This document shows positions 1-6,737 of a stretch of 10,112 bases of DNA, one piece after another. The stretch spans positions 1 through 10,112 of the forward strand of contig CAAFFL010000137.1 of assembly GCA_900762125.1 (NCBI GenBank), written 5' to 3'. The notes under the pieces were generated by a model that did no database searches, was not told the DNA's origin, and worked only from the letters and a program-made list of their open reading frames with translations. Position 1 is the first letter of the stretch, and each line of letters begins with the position of its first letter. This stretch comes from an uncultured Prevotella sp. (GTDB lineage: Bacteria > Bacteroidota > Bacteroidia > Bacteroidales > Bacteroidaceae). The position numbers were made by a program, and so were the translations under genes.

Positions 1-1192
1 CATGCTGCGGCACGCCGTAGCCGCCCCAGCCCCAGAAGTTGCAGCCGGCAAACTTCCCGCCTCGTTTCGCATTCTCGGTGACGAGGCCAAACACATATTT
101 ATAATAGCCATCCCGCGCCTTCGTCGTGGACTTCAGGTCGAAGGAGAACCCGTCGCGGGGATAGCCAAACTCCTCCATCACCAGCGGTTTGCCCAGACGG
201 TCGCAGATCTGCAGGTGGTGGTCGATGTATTCCTTGGTGTTCTTGCAGGCACGCGGCAGGTGCTCCTGCAGACTGTCGGCCTTCGCCCAGCTCCAGTTGT
301 ACGGCCACAGGTGCACATTGCAGTAGTCCACATTCCGGTCGGCACAGATCCTTTCATAGCTGTCGTAGTCGCCCTCGCAGCCCCACGCGCCCTCGCTGCC
401 GATGGACACGAGGTGGTTCGTGTCGAGGCCCTTGATGAGCGCGGAGCTCTCGGCCAGCCACCGCTCGAAGGCGGGCAACTGTTCCTTCGCGAAGGCGCGC
501 GGCTCGTTGCCGATCTGCCACGACATGATCGCGGGGTCGTCCTTATACGCCCGTCCCGTGTAGCGGTTCGTGCGACTGAGGATGAACCGCACATAGTTGT
601 AGAACAGCTTGTGCGCCAGGTCGTTCGTGGCATACTTCGCCATGAAGTTCATGAAGGCGGAGTAGCCGTCGCGCTGCGGTGACGGGACGTGGGCCTCGCC
701 GGCATGGTAGAGGTAGAAGCCATAGCCGCCGCTCCATTCCCACGAGTTGTTCAGGTAGAGCACGGCGACCATCTGTCGTTTGCCCATCTCCATGAGGAGG
801 TAGTCCAGACCCGCAAGGATCGTGTCGTTATAGACGCCGGGAGCGATCTGCAGCGTGGGACGGGCCTTCGAGGGGTCATTGTCAAGGCCGTCGCTGCCCA
901 CGAGGATGCGCAGGTTGTCGATGCCCATGGCTTTCATCGCGTCGAGCTCCTTGCACAGGCGCGCGCGGTCGCCGCCCTGGCCCTCGGAACCGAGGATGGC
1001 GCCGTACCAGAAGTTCGTCCCGACATAATAGTAGGGCTTCCCGTCGCGCACGAAGTGTCCGTCGCGGACGGTGACGAACGGTGACGGTGACGGCGCCGGC
1101 GTCCCGCTGCCTCCCGCAGGTGTCGTGGGCGCAGCCCAGGTGGTGAACGTCGTGAGTAGGAGTGTCAAGGTGGATAGCAATAGTTTCTTCAT
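1..1192 (-). CDS. GH5 endo-beta-1,4-mannanase-like glycoside hydrolase, C-terminus cut by window edge
   Basis: Probable secreted endo-mannanase that hydrolyses beta-1,4-mannan. The ATG at 1192-1190 opens a frame of 397 complete codons that runs off the window without a stop. Residues 1-20 form a signal peptide (MKK, then a Leu/Thr-rich core, ending TWA) with no lipobox Cys, followed by a short Pro/Ser/Gly linker (about 22-38). The TIM-barrel domain starts near residue 40. Catalytic candidates are Glu230 in WQIGNEPR (acid/base) and Glu341 in VMEEFGYP (nucleophile); Trp- and Gly-rich segments such as NFWGWGGYG near the C-terminus fit subfamily GH5_7. Roughly 30-60 residues should be missing. 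It is divergent from the mannan operon and shares its upstream region, which supports mannan as substrate. Another GH5 subfamily (for example a glucanase) is possible but less likely. Confidence 0.9.
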   Translation of the reverse strand, partial: MKKLLLSTLTLLLTTFTTWAAPTTPAGGSGTPAPSPSPFVTVRDGHFVRDGKPYYYVGTNFWYGAILGSEGQGGDRARLCKELDAMKAMGIDNLRILVGSDGLDNDPSKARPTLQIAPGVYNDTILAGLDYLLMEMGKRQMVAVLYLNNSWEWSGGYGFYLYHAGEAHVPSPQRDGYSAFMNFMAKYATNDLAHKLFYNYVRFILSRTNRYTGRAYKDDPAIMSWQIGNEPRAFAKEQLPAFERWLAESSALIKGLDTNHLVSIGSEGAWGCEGDYDSYERICADRNVDYCNVHLWPYNWSWAKADSLQEHLPRACKNTKEYIDHHLQICDRLGKPLVMEEFGYPRDGFSFDLKSTTKARDGYYKYVFGLVTENAKRGGKFAGCNFWGWGGYGVPQH

Positions 1193-1210
1193 GTCTTGAT
1201 GGTTTAATGG

Positions 1211-1229
1211 TTGTAGCGCTGGGCTACAA
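1211..1229 (-). promoter_or_regulatory. Perfect inverted repeat in the leader of the GH5 gene
   Basis: TTGTAGC (1211-1217) and GCTACAA (1223-1229) form a perfect 7 bp stem with a 5 nt loop. It lies 18 nt upstream of the GH5 start codon and downstream of the predicted transcription start, so it would be in the 5' leader RNA. It could be an RNA hairpin affecting ribosome access or a small DNA operator. There is no U-tract, so it does not look like a terminator. Confidence 0.45.
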
Positions 1230-1246
1230 GGTTGCGTTATTTGCCA

Positions 1247-1255
1247 CAAAGATAA
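1247..1255 (-). promoter_or_regulatory. Bacteroidetes-type -7 box for the GH5 gene
   Basis: Read on the minus strand, 1255-1247 is TTATCTTTG, an exact match to the Bacteroidetes -7 consensus TAnnTTTG. It is about 55 nt upstream of the GH5 ATG, leaving a leader of about 45-50 nt. I see no clear -33 TTTG partner, so the call rests on the -7 box, its position and its match to the box serving the opposite strand. Confidence 0.6.
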
Positions 1256-1292
1256 GTGTTTTTTATGAATATCCCACCACCCCGCCAGCGTC

Positions 1293-1325
1293 TTTTTTGC
1301 ACGCCAAAGCACGAAAGGCAAGAAA
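1293..1325. promoter_or_regulatory. Imperfect inverted repeat between the divergent promoters, weak operator candidate
   Basis: TTTTTTGC (1293-1300) and GCAAGAAA (1318-1325) are inverted repeats with one mismatch, 17 nt apart, roughly midway between the two outward-facing -7 boxes. That is a plausible place for an activator to serve both promoters, but AraC-family sites are more often direct repeats and A/T-rich arms of this length arise by chance. Very tentative. Confidence 0.2.
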
Positions 1326-1372
1326 ATATTAGGATTAGATAAAAAAATACAATATCGTTCCAAAGAATTGTG

Positions 1373-1381
1373 TTATCTTTG
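1373..1381 (+). promoter_or_regulatory. Bacteroidetes-type -7 box for the mannan operon
   Basis: TTATCTTTG matches the Bacteroidetes -7 consensus TAnnTTTG exactly and is identical over nine bases to the box of the divergent GH5 gene. Transcription would start near 1388, giving a short leader of about 20-25 nt before the ATG at 1410. The upstream DNA (1321-1372) is AT-rich, but a good -33 element is not evident, which could mean the promoter depends on an activator. Confidence 0.62.
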
Positions 1382-1409
1382 CAGCACCTGAGCTAAAGAC
1401 TTTTGGCAA

Positions 1410-2684
1410 ATGAAAAAGATTCTCTTATACCTATTATTATTAGTAGCCGCCGTCCCTGCCGCTGCGCAGATCCGTGGCAACAACATCACCGTCACCGTCA
1501 CTCCCGACCATCTCGACTGGAACTATCGTGCAGGCGAGAAGGCTGCGTTCGTCGTCAGCGTACTCCGCTCTGGCACGCCCATCCCCGGCGCTGTCATCGA
1601 CTATGAGGCGGGTCCCGTGGAGTTCACCACGGTGAAGAAGCAGGGGGTCACGCTGAAGGACGGCATGATGCGATGGACGGCATCACTCAAGCAGCCGGGC
1701 TTCTACCGTCTCGCCGTCACCGCGCATGTCGGTGGCAAGGAATACAAGGGTCTCTGCACCGCCGCGTTCTCACCGGAGAAGGTGCGGCCGATGACCCAGT
1801 GCCCAGACGACTTCATGCACTTCTGGCAGAAGGCGCTCACCGACGCCCGTCACACGAGCCTTGTGCCCACGCGCCGTCTGCTGCCCGACCGTTGCACGGA
1901 CAAGGCGAACGTCTATGAGGTCAGCTATCAGAATGAGAAGTGGGGCTCGCGGATGTACGGCATCCTCTCCATCCCGGTCCGCCCGGGACGCTATCCCGCC
2001 CTGCTCCGTGTGCCGGGTGCGGGCGTGCGGCCGTATGCTGGCGACACGTATACCCGGCCGGACTCACTCATCGTCTTGGAGATTGGCATCCACGGCATAC
2101 CCGTCACCATGGAGCAGAAGGTCTACGACAACCTCCTCAACGGTGCGCTGGCGTCGTATAGCTTCACGAACCTCGACGACGCAAACCAGAACTACTACAA
2201 GCGCGTCATCACGGGTGCCGTGCGCGGCGTGGACTACATCGCCTCGCTGCCGGAGTGGGACGGCCGCACGCTCGGCGTCACGGGTGCCTCGCAGGGTGGC
2301 TTCCTCTCCCTCGCCGTGGCAGCGCTGGACAAGCGCGTTACCTGTCTCGCTGCCGTACACGACGCGATGTGCGACTATGAGTCGGAGCTGAAAGGCGTTG
2401 CCGGCGGATGGCCACACTATTATCTCTACGACAAGCATCCCTCCGACCAAAAGATCCGCGCCCTCCGCTACTACGATGGCGTGAACTTCGCGCGTCACTG
2501 CACGGTCCCGGCCTGGTTCTCCTTCGGCTATAACGACGAGGTGGTCCCCCCACAGTCGTCCTACGGCATCTACAACATCTATCCCGCCCAGAAGTCTCTC
2601 TCCGTCTATCAGCTCACGGGCCATTTCTGGTTCCAGGAGCAGTGGGACGAGTGGCAGGACTGGCTCCGCGCCCACCTGAAGTAA
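1410..2684 (+). CDS. Secreted CE7/AXE1-type acetyl esterase with N-terminal beta-sandwich-like domain
   Basis: Probable carbohydrate O-acetyl esterase of the alpha/beta hydrolase fold (acetyl xylan esterase / cephalosporin-C deacetylase type). The 424-residue product has a signal peptide (1-20, ending PAAAQ). Residues about 21-120 are a beta-rich Ig-like region seen in some Bacteroidetes members, and the hydrolase domain follows from about 125. The triad is visible: Ser294 in GASQGG, Asp376 in GYNDEVVPP and His405 in TGHFWF. The ATG is 29 nt after the -7 box and starts a clean signal peptide. As first gene of an operon with mannanases and a mannoside phosphorylase, it probably deacetylates mannan so that GH26 and GH5 can act; this substrate is inferred from context. 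Family confidence is high, substrate confidence moderate. Confidence 0.87.
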   Translation: MKKILLYLLLLVAAVPAAAQIRGNNITVTVTPDHLDWNYRAGEKAAFVVSVLRSGTPIPGAVIDYEAGPVEFTTVKKQGVTLKDGMMRWTASLKQPGFYRLAVTAHVGGKEYKGLCTAAFSPEKVRPMTQCPDDFMHFWQKALTDARHTSLVPTRRLLPDRCTDKANVYEVSYQNEKWGSRMYGILSIPVRPGRYPALLRVPGAGVRPYAGDTYTRPDSLIVLEIGIHGIPVTMEQKVYDNLLNGALASYSFTNLDDANQNYYKRVITGAVRGVDYIASLPEWDGRTLGVTGASQGGFLSLAVAALDKRVTCLAAVHDAMCDYESELKGVAGGWPHYYLYDKHPSDQKIRALRYYDGVNFARHCTVPAWFSFGYNDEVVPPQSSYGIYNIYPAQKSLSVYQLTGHFWFQEQWDEWQDWLRAHLK

Positions 2685-2726
2685 CCCGGTCCCGTTCCTT
2701 CCCTTGGCCCGTCGCTTCGCCCTTGT

Positions 2727-2770
2727 GAAAGGAAGTTCGCTGTTAGACAAACCGGGCTTACCAAGCCCGG
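2727..2770 (+). repeat. Intergenic hairpin repeat, copy A (before GH26)
   Basis: Contains the block AGTTCGCTGTTAGAC (2734-2748) followed by the stem CCGGGCTT (2752-2759), loop ACC and AAGCCCGG (2763-2770), an 8 bp perfect stem. The hairpin ends 19 nt before the GH26 ATG, with an A-rich spacer between. The arms differ from the other copies but pair fully with each other. Confidence 0.82.
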
Positions 2771-2789
2771 CCCCCATAAAAAAACAACA

Positions 2790-3896
2790 ATGAAAAGAAC
2801 CCTCCTCACCCTCCTCGCCGCCTGCCTCTCCCTCTCCACGCAGGCCGCCACGCCCACTCCTCCCTCTACCCCGCACCTCCGCCTCGTCGCCCGCATGGCA
2901 ACCCTCCAGAAGCGCGGCATCATGATCGGCCACCAGGACGACCCGCTCTACGGCCACTCCTGGGCATGGACCACCGGACGCTCCGACGTCAAGGAGGTCA
3001 CGGGCTCCTACCCCGCCGTCATGGGCTTCGAACTCGGATGGCTCGAGGTGGACAGCACACGCTCCCTCGACAAGGTTCCCTTCGACCGCCTGCGCCGAGA
3101 GGCCATCGCGCAGCATAAGCGCGGCGGCATCGTCACCCTCTCCTGGCACCCGATCAACCCGCTCAACGACAAGAGTGCCTGGGATCCGATGCCGGACAAC
3201 GTCCGCACACTGCTCCCCGGCGGTAAGGACAACGCCCGCCTGCAGCAGTATCTCGACCGCCTCATCGCGTTCTTCAAGACGCTGACGGACAGTCACGGAC
3301 AGCCCATCCCGTTCATCTTCCGCCCCTGGCACGAGATGTCGGGCGGATGGTTCTGGTGGGGCAGCAAGAGCTGCACGCCGGAGGAGTACAAGGCGCTCTA
3401 CCGTTACACGCACGACTACATCCAGGCTGCAGGCTTCCTGAACATCCTCTGGGCATACTCTCCCAACTATGAGAACCCGGAGTCGCTGGAGAAGTACCTC
3501 ACCTTCTACCCCGGTGACGGCTATGTCGACCTCCTCGGCATCGACCTCTACGACTTCAACCACGACAACGACGCCTACACCGCCCAGGTCCGTGACGCCA
3601 TGGCCGTCCTCACCGCTGCAGGACAGCAGCAGCGCAAGCTCATCGCCTTCAGTGAGACGGGACAGCAGCAACTACCGGAGCCGAAGTGGTTCACCTCCGT
3701 CCTCTGGCCCGTCATCAAGGACATCCCCCTCACCTACGTCCTCTTCTGGCGCAACGCATGGGACCAGCCGAAGGAGACCTATGTCCCCTACGCTGCTGAG
3801 CCTACCCATACTCAGCCCGCCCATGCCACGGCCTCAGACTTCCGTGCCTTCGCCCGCCTGACCCGCACCCTCTTCCTGAAGGACATCACACGCTAA
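2790..3896 (+). CDS. GH26 endo-beta-1,4-mannanase
   Basis: Endo-mannanase releasing mannobiose and short manno-oligosaccharides from beta-1,4-mannan; it corresponds by family and neighbours to ManA of the B. fragilis mannan operon. The protein has 368 residues. Catalytic residues are visible: acid/base Glu182 in FRPWHEMSGGWFWWG and nucleophile Glu289 in AFSETGQQ; IGHQDD (46-51) and TLSWHP (116-121) are also typical of GH26. The N-terminus is an export signal. It reads best as a signal peptidase I signal ending STQA (16-19), but LAAC at 9-12 also resembles a lipobox, so membrane anchoring cannot be excluded. The start is set by this signal and an A-rich leader. It lies 105 nt after the esterase, with repeat copy A between, and 70 nt before GH130. 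No accessory carbohydrate-binding domain is present. Confidence 0.95.
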   Translation: MKRTLLTLLAACLSLSTQAATPTPPSTPHLRLVARMATLQKRGIMIGHQDDPLYGHSWAWTTGRSDVKEVTGSYPAVMGFELGWLEVDSTRSLDKVPFDRLRREAIAQHKRGGIVTLSWHPINPLNDKSAWDPMPDNVRTLLPGGKDNARLQQYLDRLIAFFKTLTDSHGQPIPFIFRPWHEMSGGWFWWGSKSCTPEEYKALYRYTHDYIQAAGFLNILWAYSPNYENPESLEKYLTFYPGDGYVDLLGIDLYDFNHDNDAYTAQVRDAMAVLTAAGQQQRKLIAFSETGQQQLPEPKWFTSVLWPVIKDIPLTYVLFWRNAWDQPKETYVPYAAEPTHTQPAHATASDFRAFARLTRTLFLKDITR

Positions 3897-3913
3897 GGGT
3901 GTGGCTTCCTGCT

Positions 3914-3933
3914 CCCCGCCATCTTTGGCGGGG
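3914..3933 (+). promoter_or_regulatory. Hairpin in the leader before GH130, unrelated in sequence to the repeat family
   Basis: CCCCGCCA (3914-3921), loop TCTT and TGGCGGGG (3926-3933) form a perfect 8 bp GC-rich stem 17 nt after the GH26 stop codon and 33 nt before the GH130 ATG. An A-rich spacer follows, not a T-tract, so it is not a standard terminator. It may act as an RNA-stability or processing hairpin between co-transcribed genes, or as a leaky attenuator. Confidence 0.6.
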
Positions 3934-3966
3934 CCCAAACAAAGAATAAACCAAAAAGAAAACAAC

Positions 3967-5136
3967 ATGACCGATTTTGCACAACGCGTCGCCGCTCTCC
4001 ATCGTCATCACGAGGAGCTGCTCTCCCGCCCGAACGTCCCCGAAGAGTGGGGCAACGGCATCTACACCCGTTATCAGTACCCGATCCTCACCGCGGAGCA
4101 CACCCCCCTGGAGTGGCGCTACGACTTCAACGAGCATGACAACCCCTTCCTCATGCAGCGCATCATGATGAACGCCACGCTCAACAGCGGCGCCATCAAA
4201 CTCAACGGCAAGTACCTCCTTGTCGTCCGTGTCGAGGGTGCCGACCGCAAGAGCTTCTTCGCCGTGGCGGAGAGCCCCAACGGCATCGACAACTTCCGTT
4301 TCTGGCCGGAGCCGATCACCATGCCCGACGACGTCATCCCCGCAACAAACATCTACGACATGCGCCTCACGCAGCATGAGGACGGTTGGATCTACGGCGT
4401 CTTCTGCGCGGAGCGTCACGACGACAGCCAGCCCGGCGACCTCTCCGCAGCCACGGCAACGGCAGCCATCGCCCGCACGCACGACCTCATCCACTGGGAT
4501 CGTCTGCCGGATCTGATGTCAAAGTGCCAGCAGCGCAACGTCGTCCTCCATCCGGAGTTCGTCGACGGGAAGTACGCGTTCTACACCCGTCCGCAGGACG
4601 GCTTCATCGACACGGGCTCCGGCGGCGGCATCGGCTGGGCGCTCGTCCCGGACATCACGCATGCCGAGGTCACCGAGGAGAAGATCATCAACGCACGCCA
4701 CTACCACACGATCATGGAGGTGAAGAACGGTGAGTGCCCCCACCCCATCAAGACACCGCAGGGATGGCTGCACCTCGCTCACGGCGTGCGCGGATGCGCC
4801 AGCGGACTGCGCTATGTGCTCTATATGTACATGACGGCCCTCGACGACCCCACGCGCGTCATCGCGCAGCCCGGCGGCTACTTCCTCGTACCGCAGGGAC
4901 AGGAGTACATCGGTGACGTGATGAACGTCGTCTTCGCCAACGGTTGGATCGCCGACCCCGACGGCCGCGTCCTCATCTACTATGCGTCCTCCGACACGCG
5001 CATGCATGTCGCCGTCTCGACCATCGACCGCCTCGTCGACTACTGCATGCACACCCCGCAGGACGGCTTCACCACCTCTGCCTCTGTGGAGACCATCAAG
5101 ACTCTCGTCGCGAAGAACCGCGCCAACGCTAAATAG
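3967..5136 (+). CDS. mgp: GH130 4-O-beta-D-mannosyl-D-glucose phosphorylase
   Basis: Cytoplasmic phosphorylase that splits mannosyl-beta-1,4-glucose with phosphate into alpha-mannose-1-phosphate and glucose, conserving bond energy. The 389-residue product has no signal peptide and fits GH130 subfamily 1, a five-bladed propeller close in length to the characterised B. fragilis enzyme. Asp131 in NIYDMRLTQHEDG is at the catalytic aspartate position known for that enzyme. The segments RVEGADRKSFFAVAES (88-103), HPEFVDGKYAFYTRPQDGF (195-213) and RHYHTIM (244-250) look like the usual substrate- and phosphate-binding elements. The ATG follows an A-rich leader. Its neighbours (GH26, symporter, 2-epimerase) are the partners of this pathway. 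A mannan-oligosaccharide phosphorylase (GH130_2) is the main alternative, but the adjacent 2-epimerase argues for mannosylglucose as substrate. Confidence 0.95.
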   Translation: MTDFAQRVAALHRHHEELLSRPNVPEEWGNGIYTRYQYPILTAEHTPLEWRYDFNEHDNPFLMQRIMMNATLNSGAIKLNGKYLLVVRVEGADRKSFFAVAESPNGIDNFRFWPEPITMPDDVIPATNIYDMRLTQHEDGWIYGVFCAERHDDSQPGDLSAATATAAIARTHDLIHWDRLPDLMSKCQQRNVVLHPEFVDGKYAFYTRPQDGFIDTGSGGGIGWALVPDITHAEVTEEKIINARHYHTIMEVKNGECPHPIKTPQGWLHLAHGVRGCASGLRYVLYMYMTALDDPTRVIAQPGGYFLVPQGQEYIGDVMNVVFANGWIADPDGRVLIYYASSDTRMHVAVSTIDRLVDYCMHTPQDGFTTSASVETIKTLVAKNRANAK

Positions 5137-5150
5137 TCACTTGCTTGCTA

Positions 5151-5191
5151 AGGCAGTTCGCTGTCAGACCGCCCGGCTTACCAAGCCGGGC
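5151..5191 (+). repeat. Intergenic hairpin repeat, copy B (before the symporter)
   Basis: AGTTCGCTGTCAGACC (5155-5170) is followed by the stem GCCCGGCTT (5171-5179), loop ACC and AAGCCGGGC (5183-5191), a 9 bp perfect stem. The hairpin ends 15 nt before the symporter ATG; the spacer is almost only A and C. The arms differ from copies A, D and E with compensating changes. Confidence 0.82.
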
Positions 5192-5206
5192 AAAACAAAA
5201 CCAACA

Positions 5207-6604
5207 ATGTCACAACAAAAGATACCCTTGAGGGAAAAGATCGGCTACGCCCTTGGTGACGCGGCAGCCGGCGGCATCACATGGAAGATCATGTCCATCG
5301 CCTTCCCCTTCTTCTTCACCAATGTCTTCGGCCTCTCGCTCGCCGATGCCGCAGCGCTGATGCTCATCGCGCGAATGTTCGACGTCGTCACCGACCCGCT
5401 CATGGGCTCGCTGGCCGACCGCATGCAGTCGCGATGGGGCACCTACCGTCCGTTCCTCATCTTCGGCGCCGTGCCCTTCGGCCTCATCTTTGCGCTCCTG
5501 CTCTACACGCCCGACATGGGTCCCATCGGCAAGCGCATCTGGGCCTATCTGTTCTACCTGCTGATGATGGCTGTCTACACCGCCGTCAACGTGCCCTACG
5601 GCTCGCTCCTCGGCGTGATGACCGACGATGACGACGCGAAGAACCAGTTCTCCGCCTTCCGCATGGTCGGCGCCTACTTCATGGGCTTCGTCACGCTCTT
5701 CGCCTTCCCGTATGTGCAGAAGGCCATCGGTGGCACGCCCGCCCATCAGTATGCGATGATCGGCGTCATCTTCGGCACCATAGCCGCACTCGGCACACTG
5801 GGCTGCGGACTCCTCACACGTGAGCGTCTGAAGCCCGTCCGTGCGGAGAAGTTCTCCGGCAAGCAGTTCGTCGACCTGGCGAAGAACGGGCCGTGGCTGT
5901 TCCTGACCTCCATCGGTATCTGCACCAACTTCTTCAACGGCTTCCGCTATGCCGTGGCAGCGTATATGTTCGACTACTGTCTCGACGGCGACGTCACCGT
6001 GGGATCGTTCATCATCAACTACACGTCGTTCATGGCCTTCGGCGAAGTGACGTGTATGATCTTCGGTGGTGTGTCGCCATGGTTCACGCGGCTCGTCGGC
6101 GGCAGCAAGCAGAAGGCATTCGTCTGGGCGGCCATCTTCTGTCTCGTGACATCCGTCGCCTTCTTCTTCGTCCCGATGGACAAGGCGTATATCTGGGTGA
6201 TGGTTGCCATCGTCATCCTCACGTCGATGGGCATCGGCATCTATTCGCCGTTGCTCTGGTCGATGTACTCGGATGTCGCTGACTATGCCACGGTGAAGAA
6301 CGGCACGTCATCCACGGGCCTCATCTTTTCCTCGGGTACGATGGCGCAGAAGTTCGGCACGGCCATCAGTGGCTCTCTCGTAGCCCTGTTCCTCGGCCTC
6401 GCCGGCGCGAAGATGATCACCGTCGACGGCGCCAACATCATCGACCCCGTCACCCTCACCGACTCGGTGAAGAACATGGTCTGGGCACTGTTCTCACTCA
6501 TCCCCGCCGCCATCGCAGTCATCATGCTCATCCTCCTCTATTTCTATCCCCTGACGAAGGAGCGCATGGACGACATCCACGCAAAGATCAAGCAGGTGGA
6601 GTAG
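5207..6604 (+). CDS. GPH-family (MFS) sugar:cation symporter, probable mannobiose importer
   Basis: Inner-membrane symporter of the glycoside-pentoside-hexuronide group of the MFS, 465 residues, the usual length. About 12 hydrophobic segments are visible, for example near 25-42, 82-100, 111-130, 152-171, 182-203, 305-322, 328-348 and 424-447. Two family signatures are clear: the loop after the second segment with DVVTDP, LADR, SRWG and RPF (59-83), and the C-half motif with DVADY (356-360), GLIFSS (371-376) and QKFGTA (381-386). The frame is open further upstream, but ATG 5207 is preferred because it gives a normal GPH N-terminus (REKIGYALGDAA) and lies after the repeat hairpin, while upstream ATGs lie inside GH130. 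Its place between phosphorylase and epimerase suggests it imports mannobiose; the substrate is inferred. Confidence 0.93.
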   Translation: MSQQKIPLREKIGYALGDAAAGGITWKIMSIAFPFFFTNVFGLSLADAAALMLIARMFDVVTDPLMGSLADRMQSRWGTYRPFLIFGAVPFGLIFALLLYTPDMGPIGKRIWAYLFYLLMMAVYTAVNVPYGSLLGVMTDDDDAKNQFSAFRMVGAYFMGFVTLFAFPYVQKAIGGTPAHQYAMIGVIFGTIAALGTLGCGLLTRERLKPVRAEKFSGKQFVDLAKNGPWLFLTSIGICTNFFNGFRYAVAAYMFDYCLDGDVTVGSFIINYTSFMAFGEVTCMIFGGVSPWFTRLVGGSKQKAFVWAAIFCLVTSVAFFFVPMDKAYIWVMVAIVILTSMGIGIYSPLLWSMYSDVADYATVKNGTSSTGLIFSSGTMAQKFGTAISGSLVALFLGLAGAKMITVDGANIIDPVTLTDSVKNMVWALFSLIPAAIAVIMLILLYFYPLTKERMDDIHAKIKQVE

Positions 6605-6615
6605 CCTTCCTCCAA

Positions 6616-6678
6616 AAGCGCACCCCGCCGCACCGAAAGGAAGTTCGCTGCCGGACCGCCCGGCTTATCAAGCCGGGC
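6616..6678 (+). repeat. Intergenic hairpin repeat, copy C (tandem with D)
   Basis: AGTTCGCTGCCGGACC (6642-6657) is followed by the stem GCCCGGCTT (6658-6666), loop ATC and AAGCCGGGC (6670-6678), 9 bp and perfect. Upstream sequence (AAGCGC at 6616, CGCCGCAC at 6626) is also shared with copy E, so the full unit may be about 63 nt. It is the most diverged copy in the unpaired block and in the loop. It lies just 3 nt before copy D. Confidence 0.8.
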
Positions 6679-6681
6679 ACA

Positions 6682-6722
6682 GAGAAGTTCGCTGTTAGAC
6701 CGGGCGGCTTACCAAGCCGCCC
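6682..6722 (+). repeat. Intergenic hairpin repeat, copy D (before the epimerase)
   Basis: AGTTCGCTGTTAGACC (6686-6701) is followed by the stem GGGCGGCTT (6702-6710), loop ACC and AAGCCGCCC (6714-6722), 9 bp and perfect. The hairpin ends 15 nt before the epimerase ATG, as copies B and E do before their genes. The stem is identical to that of copy E and different from that of its tandem neighbour C. Confidence 0.83.
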
Positions 6723-6737
6723 ACAACCCATTCCGCT

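Noticed and set aside
2..682. 226-codon open frame on the plus strand opposite the GH5 gene
   Set aside because: It is antisense to the GH5 catalytic domain, including Glu230 and Glu341, and has no recognisable domain of its own.
1069..1092. Short GGTGACG-like tandem repeat
   Set aside because: It lies in the GH5 coding region and is explained by the Pro-Ser linker and adjoining Val-Thr-Val residues; too few units to suggest a variable tract.
2685..2789. Possible internal promoter upstream of GH26
   Set aside because: No TAnnTTTG box is present in this gap, nor in the gaps at 5137-5206 and 7920-8009, so I treat the genes as one transcript.
2064..3671. 535-codon open frame on the minus strand across the esterase and GH26 genes
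   Set aside because: It is antisense to two well-supported enzymes and their intergenic repeat. Its translation is Val/Glu/Arg/Gly-rich with no recognisable domain, as expected from C-ending codons read on the reverse strand.
4982..5206. N-terminal extension of the symporter back into the GH130 gene
   Set aside because: The added 75 residues are Arg/Ser/Thr-rich shadow sequence overlapping GH130 and the repeat hairpin. A normal GPH N-terminus starts at 5207.
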